Source: Arachnopeziza araneosa (taxonomy: Eukaryota; Ascomycota; Leotiomycetes; Helotiales; Arachnopezizaceae). From it: a stretch of DNA of 64,000 bases. The notes beneath the pieces were generated by a model that had not been told where the DNA came from, did no database searches, and worked only from the letters and a program-made list of their open reading frames with translations. Location: contig QYAI01000035.1 of assembly GCA_003988855.1 (NCBI GenBank), forward strand, positions 279,614 through 343,613, written 5' to 3'. The first letter of the stretch is position 1. Each line of letters begins with the position of its first letter. Below are positions 21,565-33,065 of this stretch, in pieces. Position numbers and translations under genes: made by a program.

Positions 21565-23316
21565 ATGAACGGCACAAATACAATTGAGCCACGTCTTATA
21601 GCCTTGCTCAATGATGGACCTCAGGCTTCCTTTGGAGGGTCTCCTTCATTGGAGTTACCCCCATTACACGACCCTAATATCTTGAAAGCCTCCGGGCGGC
21701 CCCTTGTCCTCGAGCCAGATGCCAGCAAGCGTAATGGCAAGCCAACATCGGAGACTCAGCTTGGGCCTGCCCACACTGCCATACTTCCTCCGCTTGATGA
21801 GGACGAAAATACTTACAAGAACGATGGAAGGAAGAACAAGGCTGGGACAGGCGGTCGCGCACTTGGTGGCTCTTCGCCCCAGTTTTTGCGGAAGATATTA
21901 GACAATAGTACAGATAATTCTGCCACTACATCTGTCAGAAAGAGGAATATGGTCGAGCCAAACAAGGACGATTTCGTACAGCTTCCGCAACCACCAAAGA
22001 AGCAGAGAACTACGAAGCAAGTTGTTCCTCCAATAATTATCGGTTTGTTTGAACCACCACCACAAACGGCATTATTTCCGCCAATAGCTTCAAGCTCTTT
22101 CCATGACAGCCACGGCAGAAATACTTTAAATACTGTTCCACTGAAAGCTAAAGTGGTGAAGGAAGCCTCAAAAAGCGATACAGTAAACAGTGCTGAGAGA
22201 CCTACCACGCCGAGTAAGAGTCTCCCGAAACGAAAAAACGCTGGTACTCGGAAAAAATGGACGGAGGAAGAAACAAATAATTTACTCCTAGGCGTACATA
22301 AGCATGGAGTTGGCTGCTGGACTGATATTCTGGTAGACCCGACATTTACCTTCAACAACAGATCAGCCGCAGATTTAAAGGATCGATTTCGCACTTGTTG
22401 TCCTAGAGAAATGAGAGCACCAGGTCAATCAGAAGGTACAAGCAAGATCTCAAAACGAGCGAAGAATAAATCGAGCCTAATGTCGGAAAATATTCTGATT
22501 GAGGATGACGAGCTGGGTATTGGAGCTACTGAGGGTGCAAAATCTCAAAAGACCCGTGCTCATCGAAAGAAAATGGAAGATCTCGCCCAACTTGGGATCG
22601 AGGGTCCATTTCGAATGTCCCAACGTCGCGAGCGACGGGCATTCTCGGAGGCCGAAGATCGTGCTATACTGGAAGGCTACAATCTCTATGGATCTGCCTG
22701 GGCAAAAATCCAACGAGACCCCCAACTGAATTTACAAAGCAGACAACCAACGGATCTCAGAGATCGGTTTCGGAACAAATACCCTCAAAAGTTCCGCGAT
22801 GAGAAAATGAAAGAGTCGACCTCTTTCTCTAAGAGGTTGGAGAATAGAGGTACAGAGAAGTCAGTCCTACTTAATCAAGGACCAGAACCAGATACTCGAT
22901 CCAGTGAAGGCCTAGGGAAAGAACCAACAGTCGGGCCAACTGCACCTCCAGCATCGTTGCATTCCCTCCCTAGTCGAGAAGGTCTACGAATCAAAGACAT
23001 CACATCGGCTGAGTCTCTTGGCACTTTTGTCGATCAGCCTTCGATGGACACGTCTGACAATCTCGCATTCAGTCAATCTTTTGAGTGGAACCAAGGAACC
23101 ACTGCTCCATTCTCAAACGGGATAGGTGAGATGGATATCTCGCGCTTACTTCTGTATGAGAGTTGGGACTCGACGGGAAAAGAGAAGCAGGGGTTCTCAG
23201 ACTCGAACAATATCCTCACATCAAATGCAGAGCCGCTGCACAACCTGCCGTCGTTTTTAAATATGCTGAACGATCCTGATCCGATCGAGGATATGAACGA
23301 CGCTCCATTTGGATAA
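21565..23316 (+). CDS. Double Myb (telobox-type) DNA-binding protein
   Basis: Single exon of 583 residues from the first in-frame ATG. Two Myb/SANT-like units are visible. The first (about residues 228-282) runs KKWTEEETNNLLLGVHKHG to SAADLKDRFRTCCP. The second (about 352-407) runs RRAFSEAEDRAILEGYNLYG to PTDLRDRFRNKYP. The LKDRFR and LRDRFR endings are variants of the VDLKDKWR-type telobox helix found in telomere-repeat binders (TRF, Taz1, Tbf1, S. pombe Teb1). Two such units in one protein suggest a Teb1-like or Tbf1-like factor binding TTAGGG-type sites at telomeres or promoters; that role is inferred. The flanking 200 residues on each side are polar and probably disordered. Confidence 0.8.
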   Translation: MNGTNTIEPRLIALLNDGPQASFGGSPSLELPPLHDPNILKASGRPLVLEPDASKRNGKPTSETQLGPAHTAILPPLDEDENTYKNDGRKNKAGTGGRALGGSSPQFLRKILDNSTDNSATTSVRKRNMVEPNKDDFVQLPQPPKKQRTTKQVVPPIIIGLFEPPPQTALFPPIASSSFHDSHGRNTLNTVPLKAKVVKEASKSDTVNSAERPTTPSKSLPKRKNAGTRKKWTEEETNNLLLGVHKHGVGCWTDILVDPTFTFNNRSAADLKDRFRTCCPREMRAPGQSEGTSKISKRAKNKSSLMSENILIEDDELGIGATEGAKSQKTRAHRKKMEDLAQLGIEGPFRMSQRRERRAFSEAEDRAILEGYNLYGSAWAKIQRDPQLNLQSRQPTDLRDRFRNKYPQKFRDEKMKESTSFSKRLENRGTEKSVLLNQGPEPDTRSSEGLGKEPTVGPTAPPASLHSLPSREGLRIKDITSAESLGTFVDQPSMDTSDNLAFSQSFEWNQGTTAPFSNGIGEMDISRLLLYESWDSTGKEKQGFSDSNNILTSNAEPLHNLPSFLNMLNDPDPIEDMNDAPFG

Positions 23317-24199
23317 TTGCCAAGAAGTGGAGTGGGATTATATATCGGGCGTAGGGGAACTTGCCGTGGCTTGATTCCTCTGGCTACAAAATCTCCTTGA
23401 TGCTTTTAAGAGTATTAAGAAGTTAATCTGGAAGCAGAGAAGTTCATCATAGTTGAATTATTTCAACATCAAACGTCAAGGAATGGCTGAGATGATTTGA
23501 GAAATAGAGCTAGGAATAATTAGCCACAGCAGGTTATTTGCCTCAGAGGACTTGCGAAGAGAGTCTCGACGGTTGTTACCAAGTAGTCGGCCTGGAAAAG
23601 CTCTCGTAACAAGTATCACTATGGCTACCTATGGTTGAGAGACATAGATGTCTAGATAAAACGAAGTGCCACGAACGCAGTCAAATAGCTAGCATAGCAC
23701 ACCCAGTGAATATGACCACACCCTCAAGTAAACCTACTGTCTCGCTTTGATATATTTGTGCCCTGACCTAGGTACCCTACATTTGACCTGGAATCTAGGA
23801 GTGTGAGGGAATGAGATTGGCGTGTTTGTTTCAAAAGCTCTATTGCTGTGTTAAAGATATTCAAAGTTTGATCGGCTGGATGGATGGAGGGTTGAATGAC
23901 CTCCATTTCAGAGCATCGGACGTTGTAACATTGGAGCAAATATAGAATACATTGAGGATAAAATTGAATATGCCAGATCGAGTCTTATGATCTTTTCTCT
24001 TTCACAAGTCAAATACTCATTAGATGATGATTATTATGAATCTCTCCACAAGAACATAGCATAGGGAAGATCGTTCAAGCGTTAAATTAAAATGCTTTAT
24101 AAGAGGCACTCTACTCTACAAAGGTTAGGACGCCCGCCAAGCCTTTCACCAACCTAAGCATCAACGGAAATCCATCCCACTAACAAAAGAAATAGATTT
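23317..24199. other. Convergent 3' region, no gene seen
   Basis: About 880 bases between the stop codons of the telobox gene and pmt2. It is fairly AT-rich, with no protein-like frame or RNA gene recognised. Confidence 0.5.
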
Positions 24200-27100
24200 T
24201 TATGCAGCCGTTGCCTCATTCCCTTCGCTCGCCGGCTTAGCCGCACCCTTATCGCTTTTTGCGATACTCTGTTCTTTACTCTCATCGGCACGAACTTCTT
24301 TCTGAGCTAGTGGCGACTCTTGAGATTCTGGCTCTTTCTTTCCGACTGTCGATGAATCGGGCCCATCTACATCTGGGTGAGGAGGAGCCACAGCCTGTTC
24401 CTCAGGAGGATTGATCTCATTTCCATAGGCATCGACCATTCGTGTACGGGTTTCATAACGGGTTTTGAAGCTGACCTTGCCTTCGAGGGCTTTAACTTGT
24501 TCTTCGTTAAGAAGGTTACCATCTTGATCTCTATACTCAATCTTTTCTTCACGGGAGACAATGCTCTGGCCAGGAGCAAGTGGTGCTACTGAATTGTATT
24601 GAGGAGCATCCGATAAGGGAGGACGCTCGCCATCTTCGATAGGCTTCTGCTCACCTGCCGCATATTGTGCGGGAGGTATCGGTGCTTCGCTTGGGACTGG
24701 CGGCGAATCCGTCTTGTGGACGTTGTCGTGCAATACAGATGGAGTATCGTATTGGGATAACTACGCTGGTCAGCTATCTGAATCTATCACGAATTTCCGC
24801 GACTTGGAAGTGCGTGTTTGGAACATGAGAACTCATTTACCTCAGTCAAGAAAGTATTGCAATCCCAATCCCAGGTCTCAAAAAGTTTGACCTGATTGCA
24901 TGCACTCTGAGTCCAGGGGTTGCCATATGCAAGAGGTGAATAAATAGCAAACACAACGATGCTGGCCGTTAAAAGGAGAAGGGCACCAAGACGCCCAACT
25001 AAAGGATTCTCCCGGAGTCCTACGCCAGAGATACGAGCCGTGACGTAGTCATAGGTCTGGCAGAGTGCAATGATGGCAAAGTAGAGAGCTGGGAAGTAGT
25101 GATGAAGGAATAGCTGACGTTGCATGAGATAGAACGGAAAGTAGTGAAAAGCCCATCCAAGAACCATCGTGCCAATTTCATAGTCGAATCGCTTGAATAC
25201 TGTATTGCTATAGTCCTTGAAGCCTCGTTGCCATCGAAGGACTGCGAGGCCCTTGAAAGCAACATATGTAAGAATAGCGAGGGTAGAACTCCACCAGATT
25301 ACTGGATTTCCAATTAGGTAGATTTGACGGTTGTCCTTGCCCCAGAAATTGATACCACGTTGAAGAATAGGCCAGGATGGAGGTCGAGAATCCCAGGCAT
25401 GAGATTCGACTAATCCGGCATTGGTGTTCCACATAACCTTCTGCAATTCCCAGAATTTACCAAAAAATCCGGGATTGCGATAGTTGACCTTCTCTGCAGT
25501 TTCGCCGAGCTGAGGATGCTCATTTTGCTCAACATACCAGACACTGTTAGGAAGAGTCCCTCCTTTTGCGCAAGTGACTTCCTGTTGTTCAGATGCCCAT
25601 TCAGGAAGCTTAACTTTATGTGAGAACAAAACGCAGCCAGTCATGACATGGACAAGCTTGAACTTGGTCTGAATTGTTCGGACGCGATTCTTGGCTTCCT
25701 CGCCGTCTGACAGCTTCTTAATAATTTCCACTCTGAAATAATCATTTGCATCGCCCTCAAAACCCTCATAGCCGTATGCGGAAACCTCGTTTTGCCAGTC
25801 CGCTTCAGTGACAGGAGGACGAACATCGTGAGAATGAAGACGTCGGCTAGTGGTCATGTGGAAGAGCTTGATGGTATCACCATCCTTTACATATTCTGGC
25901 TGGCTGAGAGCGTCCCATGCAAGTGAGCCATTGATAGGTTCTCCATTAATGTCCAGAGGTTGAGTCATATTCTCAATAATCCAAGCATTATTCTCGTCTT
26001 TGTGAGGATAGAGAGTGATTTGTTGCTGCTTGCTGCCAGTGGGGTACATGAGATTGTGCGAATGTAAATAACCGCCCTGGGTATTGTGGTGTCGGATGCT
26101 GACTCGGCCGCCAAATGCAACATCAACGGGAACATCCTGCATACCTTTGGAGTTGAGAGTGGCTTGAAATTCCGAGCTCATAAATCCATCTCCGTCACCT
26201 GGATTGACCAAACAGAGGAAATGAATTCCGAACATAGCCATGTAAAAGGACACAGGAATCACAATGAGACAGAAGATTCTGGCTACTAGGTGCTTAGCAA
26301 AAAGGCGGGGAGTGACGGTCTTGACATCTCCGAGTAAAATCCAAAGTTGCAAGACAGTTAAGCTCCCAACCCAGGCGATTGTAAAGAGTCCAACCCATTT
26401 AACACTGACTGTAGCCCCCAAGCCAAGGCCAGTCATGGCAAGCCAAAACCACCACGTTGGTTGGAACGCTTTTGAAGGCCCTTGCTCGTGTTGGTTTGTG
26501 AAGGACGTGAACGCCAGGCCAGTAAATGCTGTCATGATAATAAGGGGAGAATCGAGAAGAATCAAGCGTGCTTGAGTAAGTAGTCCGTTTTCTAAGAAAT
26601 CTTAGCATCTATCATTTCGACACCACAACCCTCTTACCAAAAGTAATCAAGCACGCGCCTAAAGTTGCAGTCGTAGTCTTGCACCCGACGGCCTTCAGAG
26701 TAAGAAACATAGTTGGAACCAGGAAAATGCCACATATAGCTGGTAGCATTCTCATGGCAACATACGGTACGCCAGGTTCCAAGTAATCCTTTCCAATATC
26801 TTTGAAGTCGAAATCTCCGTCGAATCCAGCTAACCAACCTGCAAGTGTAATGAGGAGCTTTGCTAGAGGTGGATGAACATCCATAAAGAATTTGCCCTTG
26901 ATATACTTGGATGCAAAACCACCAAAACTGATAGGTTAGCATTGCTTGCTTATTGAGATCCGGCGGATTGCACGTACTGGACTTCATCAAACACTACACT
27001 GCTAGGTTGGTATATTCTGAAAAGTCGGATAACAGCTGCAAGCAGCGTAAGTCCAATCATGATCTGATAGTCGGAACCAGGCAAGAGAAAGACATCGTGG

Positions 27101-27213
27101 TCTGCAACTCCGTCCGATGTGTAGTCATCCGATTTCTTGACAATTGTCCGGGAAGGAGTTCCCTGAGCAGCTTTCGCAGCTGTCGGGTTCCCAGATTTCG
27201 AAGATTTGGCCAT
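24200..27213 (-). CDS. pmt2: Protein O-mannosyltransferase, PMT2 family
   Basis: Four exons (27213-26978, 26927-26638, 26591-24841, 24760-24200) give 945 residues. The first membrane segment is followed by VFDEVHFGGFASKYIKG, which contains the conserved Asp-Glu of the catalytic lumenal loop, and FFMDVHPPLAK. A central lumenal MIR region spans about residues 330-520 (FGGRVSIRHHNTQGGYLHSH, then LHSHDVRPPV). The C-terminal membrane block includes GWAFHYFPFYLMQRQLFLHH. It matches Pmt2, the ER-membrane Dol-P-Man:protein mannosyltransferase that forms heterodimers with Pmt1-type partners and O-mannosylates secretory Ser/Thr-rich proteins. The last exon is a long acidic/proline-rich tail with a YRDQDGNLLNEEQV stretch typical of mould Pmt2. 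Introns are 50, 46 and 80 nt. Confidence 0.95.
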
Positions 27214-28579
27214 GATTGCGGAGATGTTCTTGAGGAGTGAGGAGAGGCTGACGACAGCGCTCAAAGAAGTCGAAGCTTCCCCTAAATTCCCTCCAAGCCT
27301 GTGTAATTGTCGCAGTCCGGTAAAGAAAGACGAAAAGAAGTCGCAATGGTATTAAAATGATAACATTGAAGCCGAAAGGAGGCCGGTGGACATGTGGCCA
27401 AGGTTGGTTGCAGAGAGCAAGCAGGTCAGGGGGAGACGAAGTTGTGTAGCCTCCTTTCTTTCGATAGAGCCAGATCGTCTCGCTTTTTTGACAGGGCAGC
27501 TTGTACACATGCCAAATTTAGATTTCCGAGAGCACGCCTGATAAATACCTACCTGTCTGCAAAGCCTGCGAATATCAGGCTCAATTCACTTTCACTCTAC
27601 ATACTGATTTGATCAAATTTATTATTAATCAACGCTTCATAGCACACCCGAAGAATACCTACCATTTTGCCAGAAATCCAAGTGTAGAGAAGGTGACAGG
27701 GGCGAGTCGATCCGCAAGGCTGAAAGAGCTTGGAGCTTACCAAAAGACCGTGAACGTCAATCATATTGGTGATAAATTCTCAAGGGGATGATTGTCATAT
27801 CTACATGGGCATTAAACCTATTCGAAGAAGACCTCGTTTGAAAGAACTTTCTATACACTATTATACGATTTTCACGTGCTTCGATTGATATTTGACAAGC
27901 AAATTTCAGCACCAGGGAAGCAAGCCTCTGGGACGAATTTCGTATTTTACTAGAATTTGCCAGAATGAAGAACCGTAATGATGCGATGACTTCTTGAGCA
28001 TGAGCTGGGACGTGTCTGGTAAGATGATTGATGTGGTTGGCAGCAATCACTCAGCCCAGAATGGTGTAACTTTTCAGGCTAGCCCAGTCTTGAAGCCTTC
28101 TGCTGAAAAAATACAGATTCTGACTACTGAGGATTGATATAATGATGTTTCTTACCTCTCGCTGACCCATGATGGCCAATCCTGCCTGCACCATAACTGT
28201 CGAGCTCTAAGACTGAAGGCTAGATTGAGGCTATGATTCTCCAAGATCAGGATAACCCTGATCAATCACATACTATATGCGCTCAGGTTTGTTTCACACG
28301 TAACAGTAGCTCGCATTTGAGGAACTCTATCTTCAGTGCCATTCCTGATATATGCCGAGGACAGCATTTAGCTCGTTCACTTGAAATTGAGTGTCACTCA
28401 GATTTGAGGGAAAAGGTCTCAATTTTCTTTATCTTGCGTGGTGTCTAGGAGTGAAGCAGCTTAAAATGGAGCATAAAGTATCAAAGGAATCGAAAAAATC
28501 GAGTTTCGGAACGACCATATCTACAGAGAAGCCCGACGGGTCCGCCTTGCCATACACTCCGTCACTCTTAGAAACATCT
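27214..28579. other. Intergenic, no gene seen
   Basis: About 1.4 kb upstream of pmt2 and downstream of the small mitochondrial-type gene. The first few hundred bases hold the pmt2 promoter. The remainder shows no protein-like frame. Confidence 0.5.
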
Positions 28580-29251
28580 CTAGTATCCATCCTTGCCCCA
28601 TTTATTGTATTTTTCGTGCAACTCCTAAACATATGTCTTATCAATATCGTTCTCTATAGAGGTGGGAAACTCGACCCGGGCAGAGCCATTGGTCTCAAAG
28701 ATGTCCTCAGAAAGGATGGAAATCGAAGATGGTGTGCTATTCGTACCTTTGGTAGGTTGACATTTGGCACAATCACACTGTGCAAGGCGCTGGGGGCATC
28801 CTTGGGAGGATTCTTTGGGTTGCCACCTGGATGGTACCTGAGTCATTGGTGAGCCTCATCACTTCCGCAAAGAACTGGAAACTCTCAGGACATACTGGTA
28901 CTTATAGTCCGCTCTGGCTTTATCTCCCTCGGACGCCGAACTCTCCCACGGCATCCCACCACCAGCAATGTGAACCTTTGATTCGGAGGTTGATGACGTG
29001 GGTTTGCGGCCTGTAAGAGTCAATTGGGCTGGGCTAACATAGCAGTGAGCTGAAATAGGTACCGAAGTAGAATCCAGCGAGTCCGAAAGCTCCAGCCATG
29101 ACACCAAAGAGGACCTGAAAGTGGCATGTTAGCTATGTGCAGGAGCAATTAGTGACGTCCGTACGTAGAGTTCGGGGTCTCTCTTGGCTCCTTTGTTCAA
29201 GACATGAGTCTCTGCAGCCTTGGTAGCAGCTCGAATCAGTGTTGGTCTCAT
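28580..29251 (-). CDS. Small single-pass, probably mitochondrial protein
   Basis: Five short exons (29251-29165, 29114-29063, 29010-28896, 28837-28747, 28624-28580), all with GT-AG borders, give 129 residues in one frame. No long ORF marks the gene. The N-terminus is basic and amphipathic (MRPTLIRAATKAAETHV), like a mitochondrial presequence. One membrane segment follows (VLFGVMAGAFGLAGFYFG, about residues 30-47), then GGMPWES, a YHPGGNPKNPPKDAPSALH block and the C-terminus ELHEKYNKWGKDGY. I recall conserved fungal proteins of this wording but no established function, so I leave it unnamed. The colinearity of all five exons with that remembered pattern makes the gene model fairly firm. Confidence 0.7.
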
Positions 29252-30080
29252 TTTGGTGGTTGGGGTTCTGATCTTTGGTGGAAGCTGTCGGATGCGATCA
29301 GATCATCAAGAGCTTGAACCAGAAGACTCTCGGTTGCTCGGTTATGTAATATCACGTTACTGGCAAGCTAGGCCGAGAATGAGGCGGGTTGTCCCATTTG
29401 CAACAGCACGACGAGTAGCTTCATGCAACGGACAGGCCAAGTGCATACAGAAAGAATCTTGTAAATTTCTAGCTAAGGGGGACCGACGGCGACAACTCGC
29501 AAGTGACGTGTCGGCACCATACAGATGGACAGGACGAGCATCGCACCACCTTACCCATGTGCAGTGCTGTATTCTCTTTCGACATGCCTCCCTTCGATGA
29601 CAGCTGCAAGCAGCACCGTCTGCTCCATCACGCCACATGAACAATCTGACGGACATTTTGGTACTTCTGATTCTTACTTACAGTACCCTTTCCAAAAAGG
29701 TACCGCTATCTCATGCATTGCCTCTGCCAATTTCCTGGGATTCAGCGTGATCCATGCGCCAGGCGGCCAATGGACCTTTTGGTGCACAATGCAGGCGCTT
29801 TGGTAGGAAAACCCCCTGGCAAAAGAACTTGACAAAACCAAGTTCTCAGATCCCCTTGGAACGCACCACCACCACCACCACACCTGTACAATAAATACTT
29901 CAATTCTCTTCGACCACATACCACTTATCTAATTACCCCTTCAGCTCTTCTGCTTCCTCCCTCGTCATCTATTTCAACGCCCACTGCCGCACCGGTCGAT
30001 CCCGAGTTCTATCACATCTGAGGCATGTTTTGAGACAGGAAAGATAGTTTGCGCGAGTCGGCGGCCCTTCATCGCCCATC
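29252..30080. promoter_or_regulatory. Divergent promoter interval
   Basis: About 830 bases between the starts of the small mitochondrial-type gene (minus) and erf2 (plus). A (CCA)n-type run lies near 29862-29882 and C/T-rich sequence follows towards 30000, as often seen in fungal 5' leaders. No gene was seen. Confidence 0.45.
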
Positions 30081-32129
30081 ATGGCATCTCAAGGTATGCC
30101 TATGAGTATCTCTCACTCGACAAATATTGATCCAGCATCGAATCCACACGGTGCTGACGTGGAAGGCGATGCCGCGAGTGTGCTGTCATCACGGATGACG
30201 GATATTGCTTCAGAAGATGGGAGAGAGACACCAGCGGAGGGTGATCTGACGAGGAACACATCTACACGACGCTCTACACAGAGGCGCAGTATACAAACAA
30301 GTGGCTCGAGGCCGGAAACCGGTGTCACAGCTATCTCTGCTCAGCGCGGCGCATGGAATCAAGCACCGACATCTCGAAAAGGCTTCGCTCCTACCCACAC
30401 TGCGCAGCGGAGTAGCGTGTCTGCTACGAGACCGACGAGTTCCGCGAGCAAGACGCATGTCCCGTCGCTCACCTCGCACGCCTTCTTTCGCCCCATGTCC
30501 TCTCAACGCTTACAGGCACAGCGAGGTGGGCCTCTTAAGCCTCCCCCGAGGAAACCACAGCCCATGAGCGAAACTGGTAATGGATTAGGACGTGTTCAGA
30601 ATGTCAGCTTGAATCAGGCTCTGGCACAAGGAGAGAGTGCAAAGGATGCTGCCAATGCGTTACGACCTGTGTCAACGGGAACAGAGATGACCGAGCAAGA
30701 GATTGTGGACAGAATGACTGCCAATGCAAGCCCAACTCACGATCACCCCCAAGCAGGAAGTGTTACGGATAGTGTTCGCCCTCTGCAGGGAAATATTGGC
30801 AATTCCAAAGGGCTCAGTGTGCACATAGACAAGCCTTACAAAAACGGGAATGGGATACCAACCCCTTCGAAGTCTCCTCGGTCTTTTCGATCTAGTTTTC
30901 TACTTCCGTCTCGAGCTGATCAAGTTGGTAACAGCCCAAATCGGGGCACCCACGGACGTGAAAAGTTGTCTTCGGTTGCTTCATCCCCAGGGTTGGCCCC
31001 AGCTGACGCTTCCAAAAACCCTCTCAGCTCCAAATTAGGGAGTAACTACGAATACTTTACCGGCAACACTGTTTTCTGCTGGGGTGGCCGTCTTCAGAAT
31101 ACTCGACATCGTCCTATCAACATTGCCACAGGCATGTTTGTACTAGTACCCAGCGTCCTTTTCTTTGTGTTTTCAGCACCTTGGCTGTGGCACAACATTT
31201 CACCCGCGATACCCATTGTTTATGCTTATACTTTCTACATTTGCTTTTCGTCCTTTATCCACGCCTCAGTTTCTGATCCAGGGGTGAGTCCATATCCTTC
31301 TCCATTCTCATATGACAACTAATTTCCATAGATACTTCCCCGAAATCTTCACCCCATGCCCCCCGTAGAAGAGAACGAAGATCCTCTTCGATTAGCACCT
31401 CCAATGAATGATTGGACGATGATCAAGTCCGCAACTTCAGCTACAGCAGCCATGGAAGTGCCCACTAAATATTGCAAGACGTGCAACATCTGGCGACCAG
31501 CTCGTGGACATCATTGCCGCATCTGCGACAATTGTATCGAGACCCAAGACCATCACTGCGTATGGCTCAATAACTGCGTTGGCCGCCGCAACTATCGCTA
31601 CTTCTTCACATTCGTTACTGGCTCGACCATTCTGGGCATGTATCTTCTCGCGACGAGCCTTGCTCAGATTCTTGTCTACATGAACAGACAGCACATATCA
31701 TTTGGTGCCTCGATTTCTCACTTTCGCATCCCCTTTGCAATGTTTATCTACGGGGTTCTTGCCACCCCTTACCCAGCTGCCTTGATGGTATATCACCTGT
31801 TCCTCATGGGCCGTGGCGAAACAACACGGGAGTATTTGAACTCCCATAAGTTTCTCAAGAAGGACCGTCACCGACCTTTTACTCAAGGTAGTGTCTTCAA
31901 GAACTGGATTGTTGTCCTCTGCCGGCCCAGACCACCAACCTACCTGAACCTGAAGCGTAAATATGAAGAAGGGGATCAGCGCTTTGGCGAGAGGAAAGGG
32001 AAACGAACGGCACCACTCACAAAGGAGGCACAGGGTGGTCATGGAGCCGCGATGGAGATGCAGGCTGTCAATGCTCATGAAACGGGATTTCAGGGCCCGG
32101 CAGCCTTGAGAGGCGTCGGTGAACCTTGA
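30081..32129 (+). CDS. erf2: Palmitoyltransferase Erf2 (DHHC type)
   Basis: Two exons (30081-31283 and 31332-32129; 48-nt intron after SDPG) give 666 residues. The first 310 residues are Ser/Arg/Thr-rich and probably disordered. A membrane domain begins with CWGGRLQNTRHRPINI and two hydrophobic segments. The Cys-rich domain reads KYCKTCNIWRPARGHHCRIC, with the catalytic DHHC at about residues 474-477 (TQDHHCVWLNNCVGRRNYRY). Two more membrane segments and a basic cytosolic tail follow. Erf2 with partner Erf4/Shr5 palmitoylates Ras and other proteins at the ER or Golgi (family knowledge). The N-terminal extension is much longer than in yeast Erf2. Confidence 0.9.
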
Positions 32130-33065
32130 TGGCTATTTTGGTTTTTAATTACTTTCTATTACTTATGTCTATGCATTTTAGCGATCGAGTCTGTGTCAGT
32201 TCTCCAATGGAGGGGGCGAAAAGAAGGTTCTGTTTAGGCATCATATGTTCTATACCATGCCTGGTTTGGGTAATGTTTCTAACGACTTCTTGAGAGCGAG
32301 TTGTCTACTTGATGCCGGTCAGGCTGTCTTTGTATCAAAAGTAAAGAGAGACTTATATAATCTTATTGGCAGAGTACCGTAGAGATTCCTTTGTATAATT
32401 CACTAGCGCTCTATCCTGCTTCAAATACGGAATAAGACATCATCCAATGCTTCTTGCGTAAAAAAGTCACAGCTACTCTGATTTACTCTATCCATCGTGC
32501 GCGCTTACAACGTGCGCTGCTGCTTTGGCATTGGTGTTGATAAAGTCACACATATCCTAGTTAACGACTACTTCGAATCTTGAAACACTCACCTTGCTCA
32601 ACCACAAGGCTGATGTATTGAAGCGATTCGAATTCTAACACGGTCTGACAGTATGACTCTCGTCAACAGTTGTTGGGATATATTTCTTAAATCCCTGTCA
32701 CTGCTAGGGAGAAAAATCTGGGCTGAATCTTAGCTTCCTCGATCCACGATGCGTACATAGTACTTGAACAAGACCATGACTTCAACAAGCGCACTCGATT
32801 ACTTTAAATACCTGAAATAGATTAAAGCTACCTTTGGGGTATTCGGGGACATTTTTTTTTCAATCAATAACTCGAAGTCAAGGGAAATGTAGAACTCCAG
32901 GCAAAAAGAAGAAGCAGGGATAGGAAAACTAAGAAGCATAAGACCCTAATTCTCCATCCAAGGGAAATAATGGCTCATTCCAGCCAACATTCAGGAGCCC
33001 AAGTTCGTTTTCTTAAATATCCTGTTCACCAAAGAAAAACTTCTATAAGTACTCTAAAACACCAG
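32130..33065. other. Convergent 3' region, no gene seen
   Basis: About 940 bases between the stop codons of erf2 and the tetraspanin gene. AT-rich, with no coding-like frame or RNA gene recognised. Confidence 0.5.

Noticed and set aside
28391..28852. Plus-strand ORF of 153 codons with hydrophobic stretches
   Set aside because: It is the shadow of exons 3-5 of the minus-strand five-exon gene, whose spliced product is far more protein-like.
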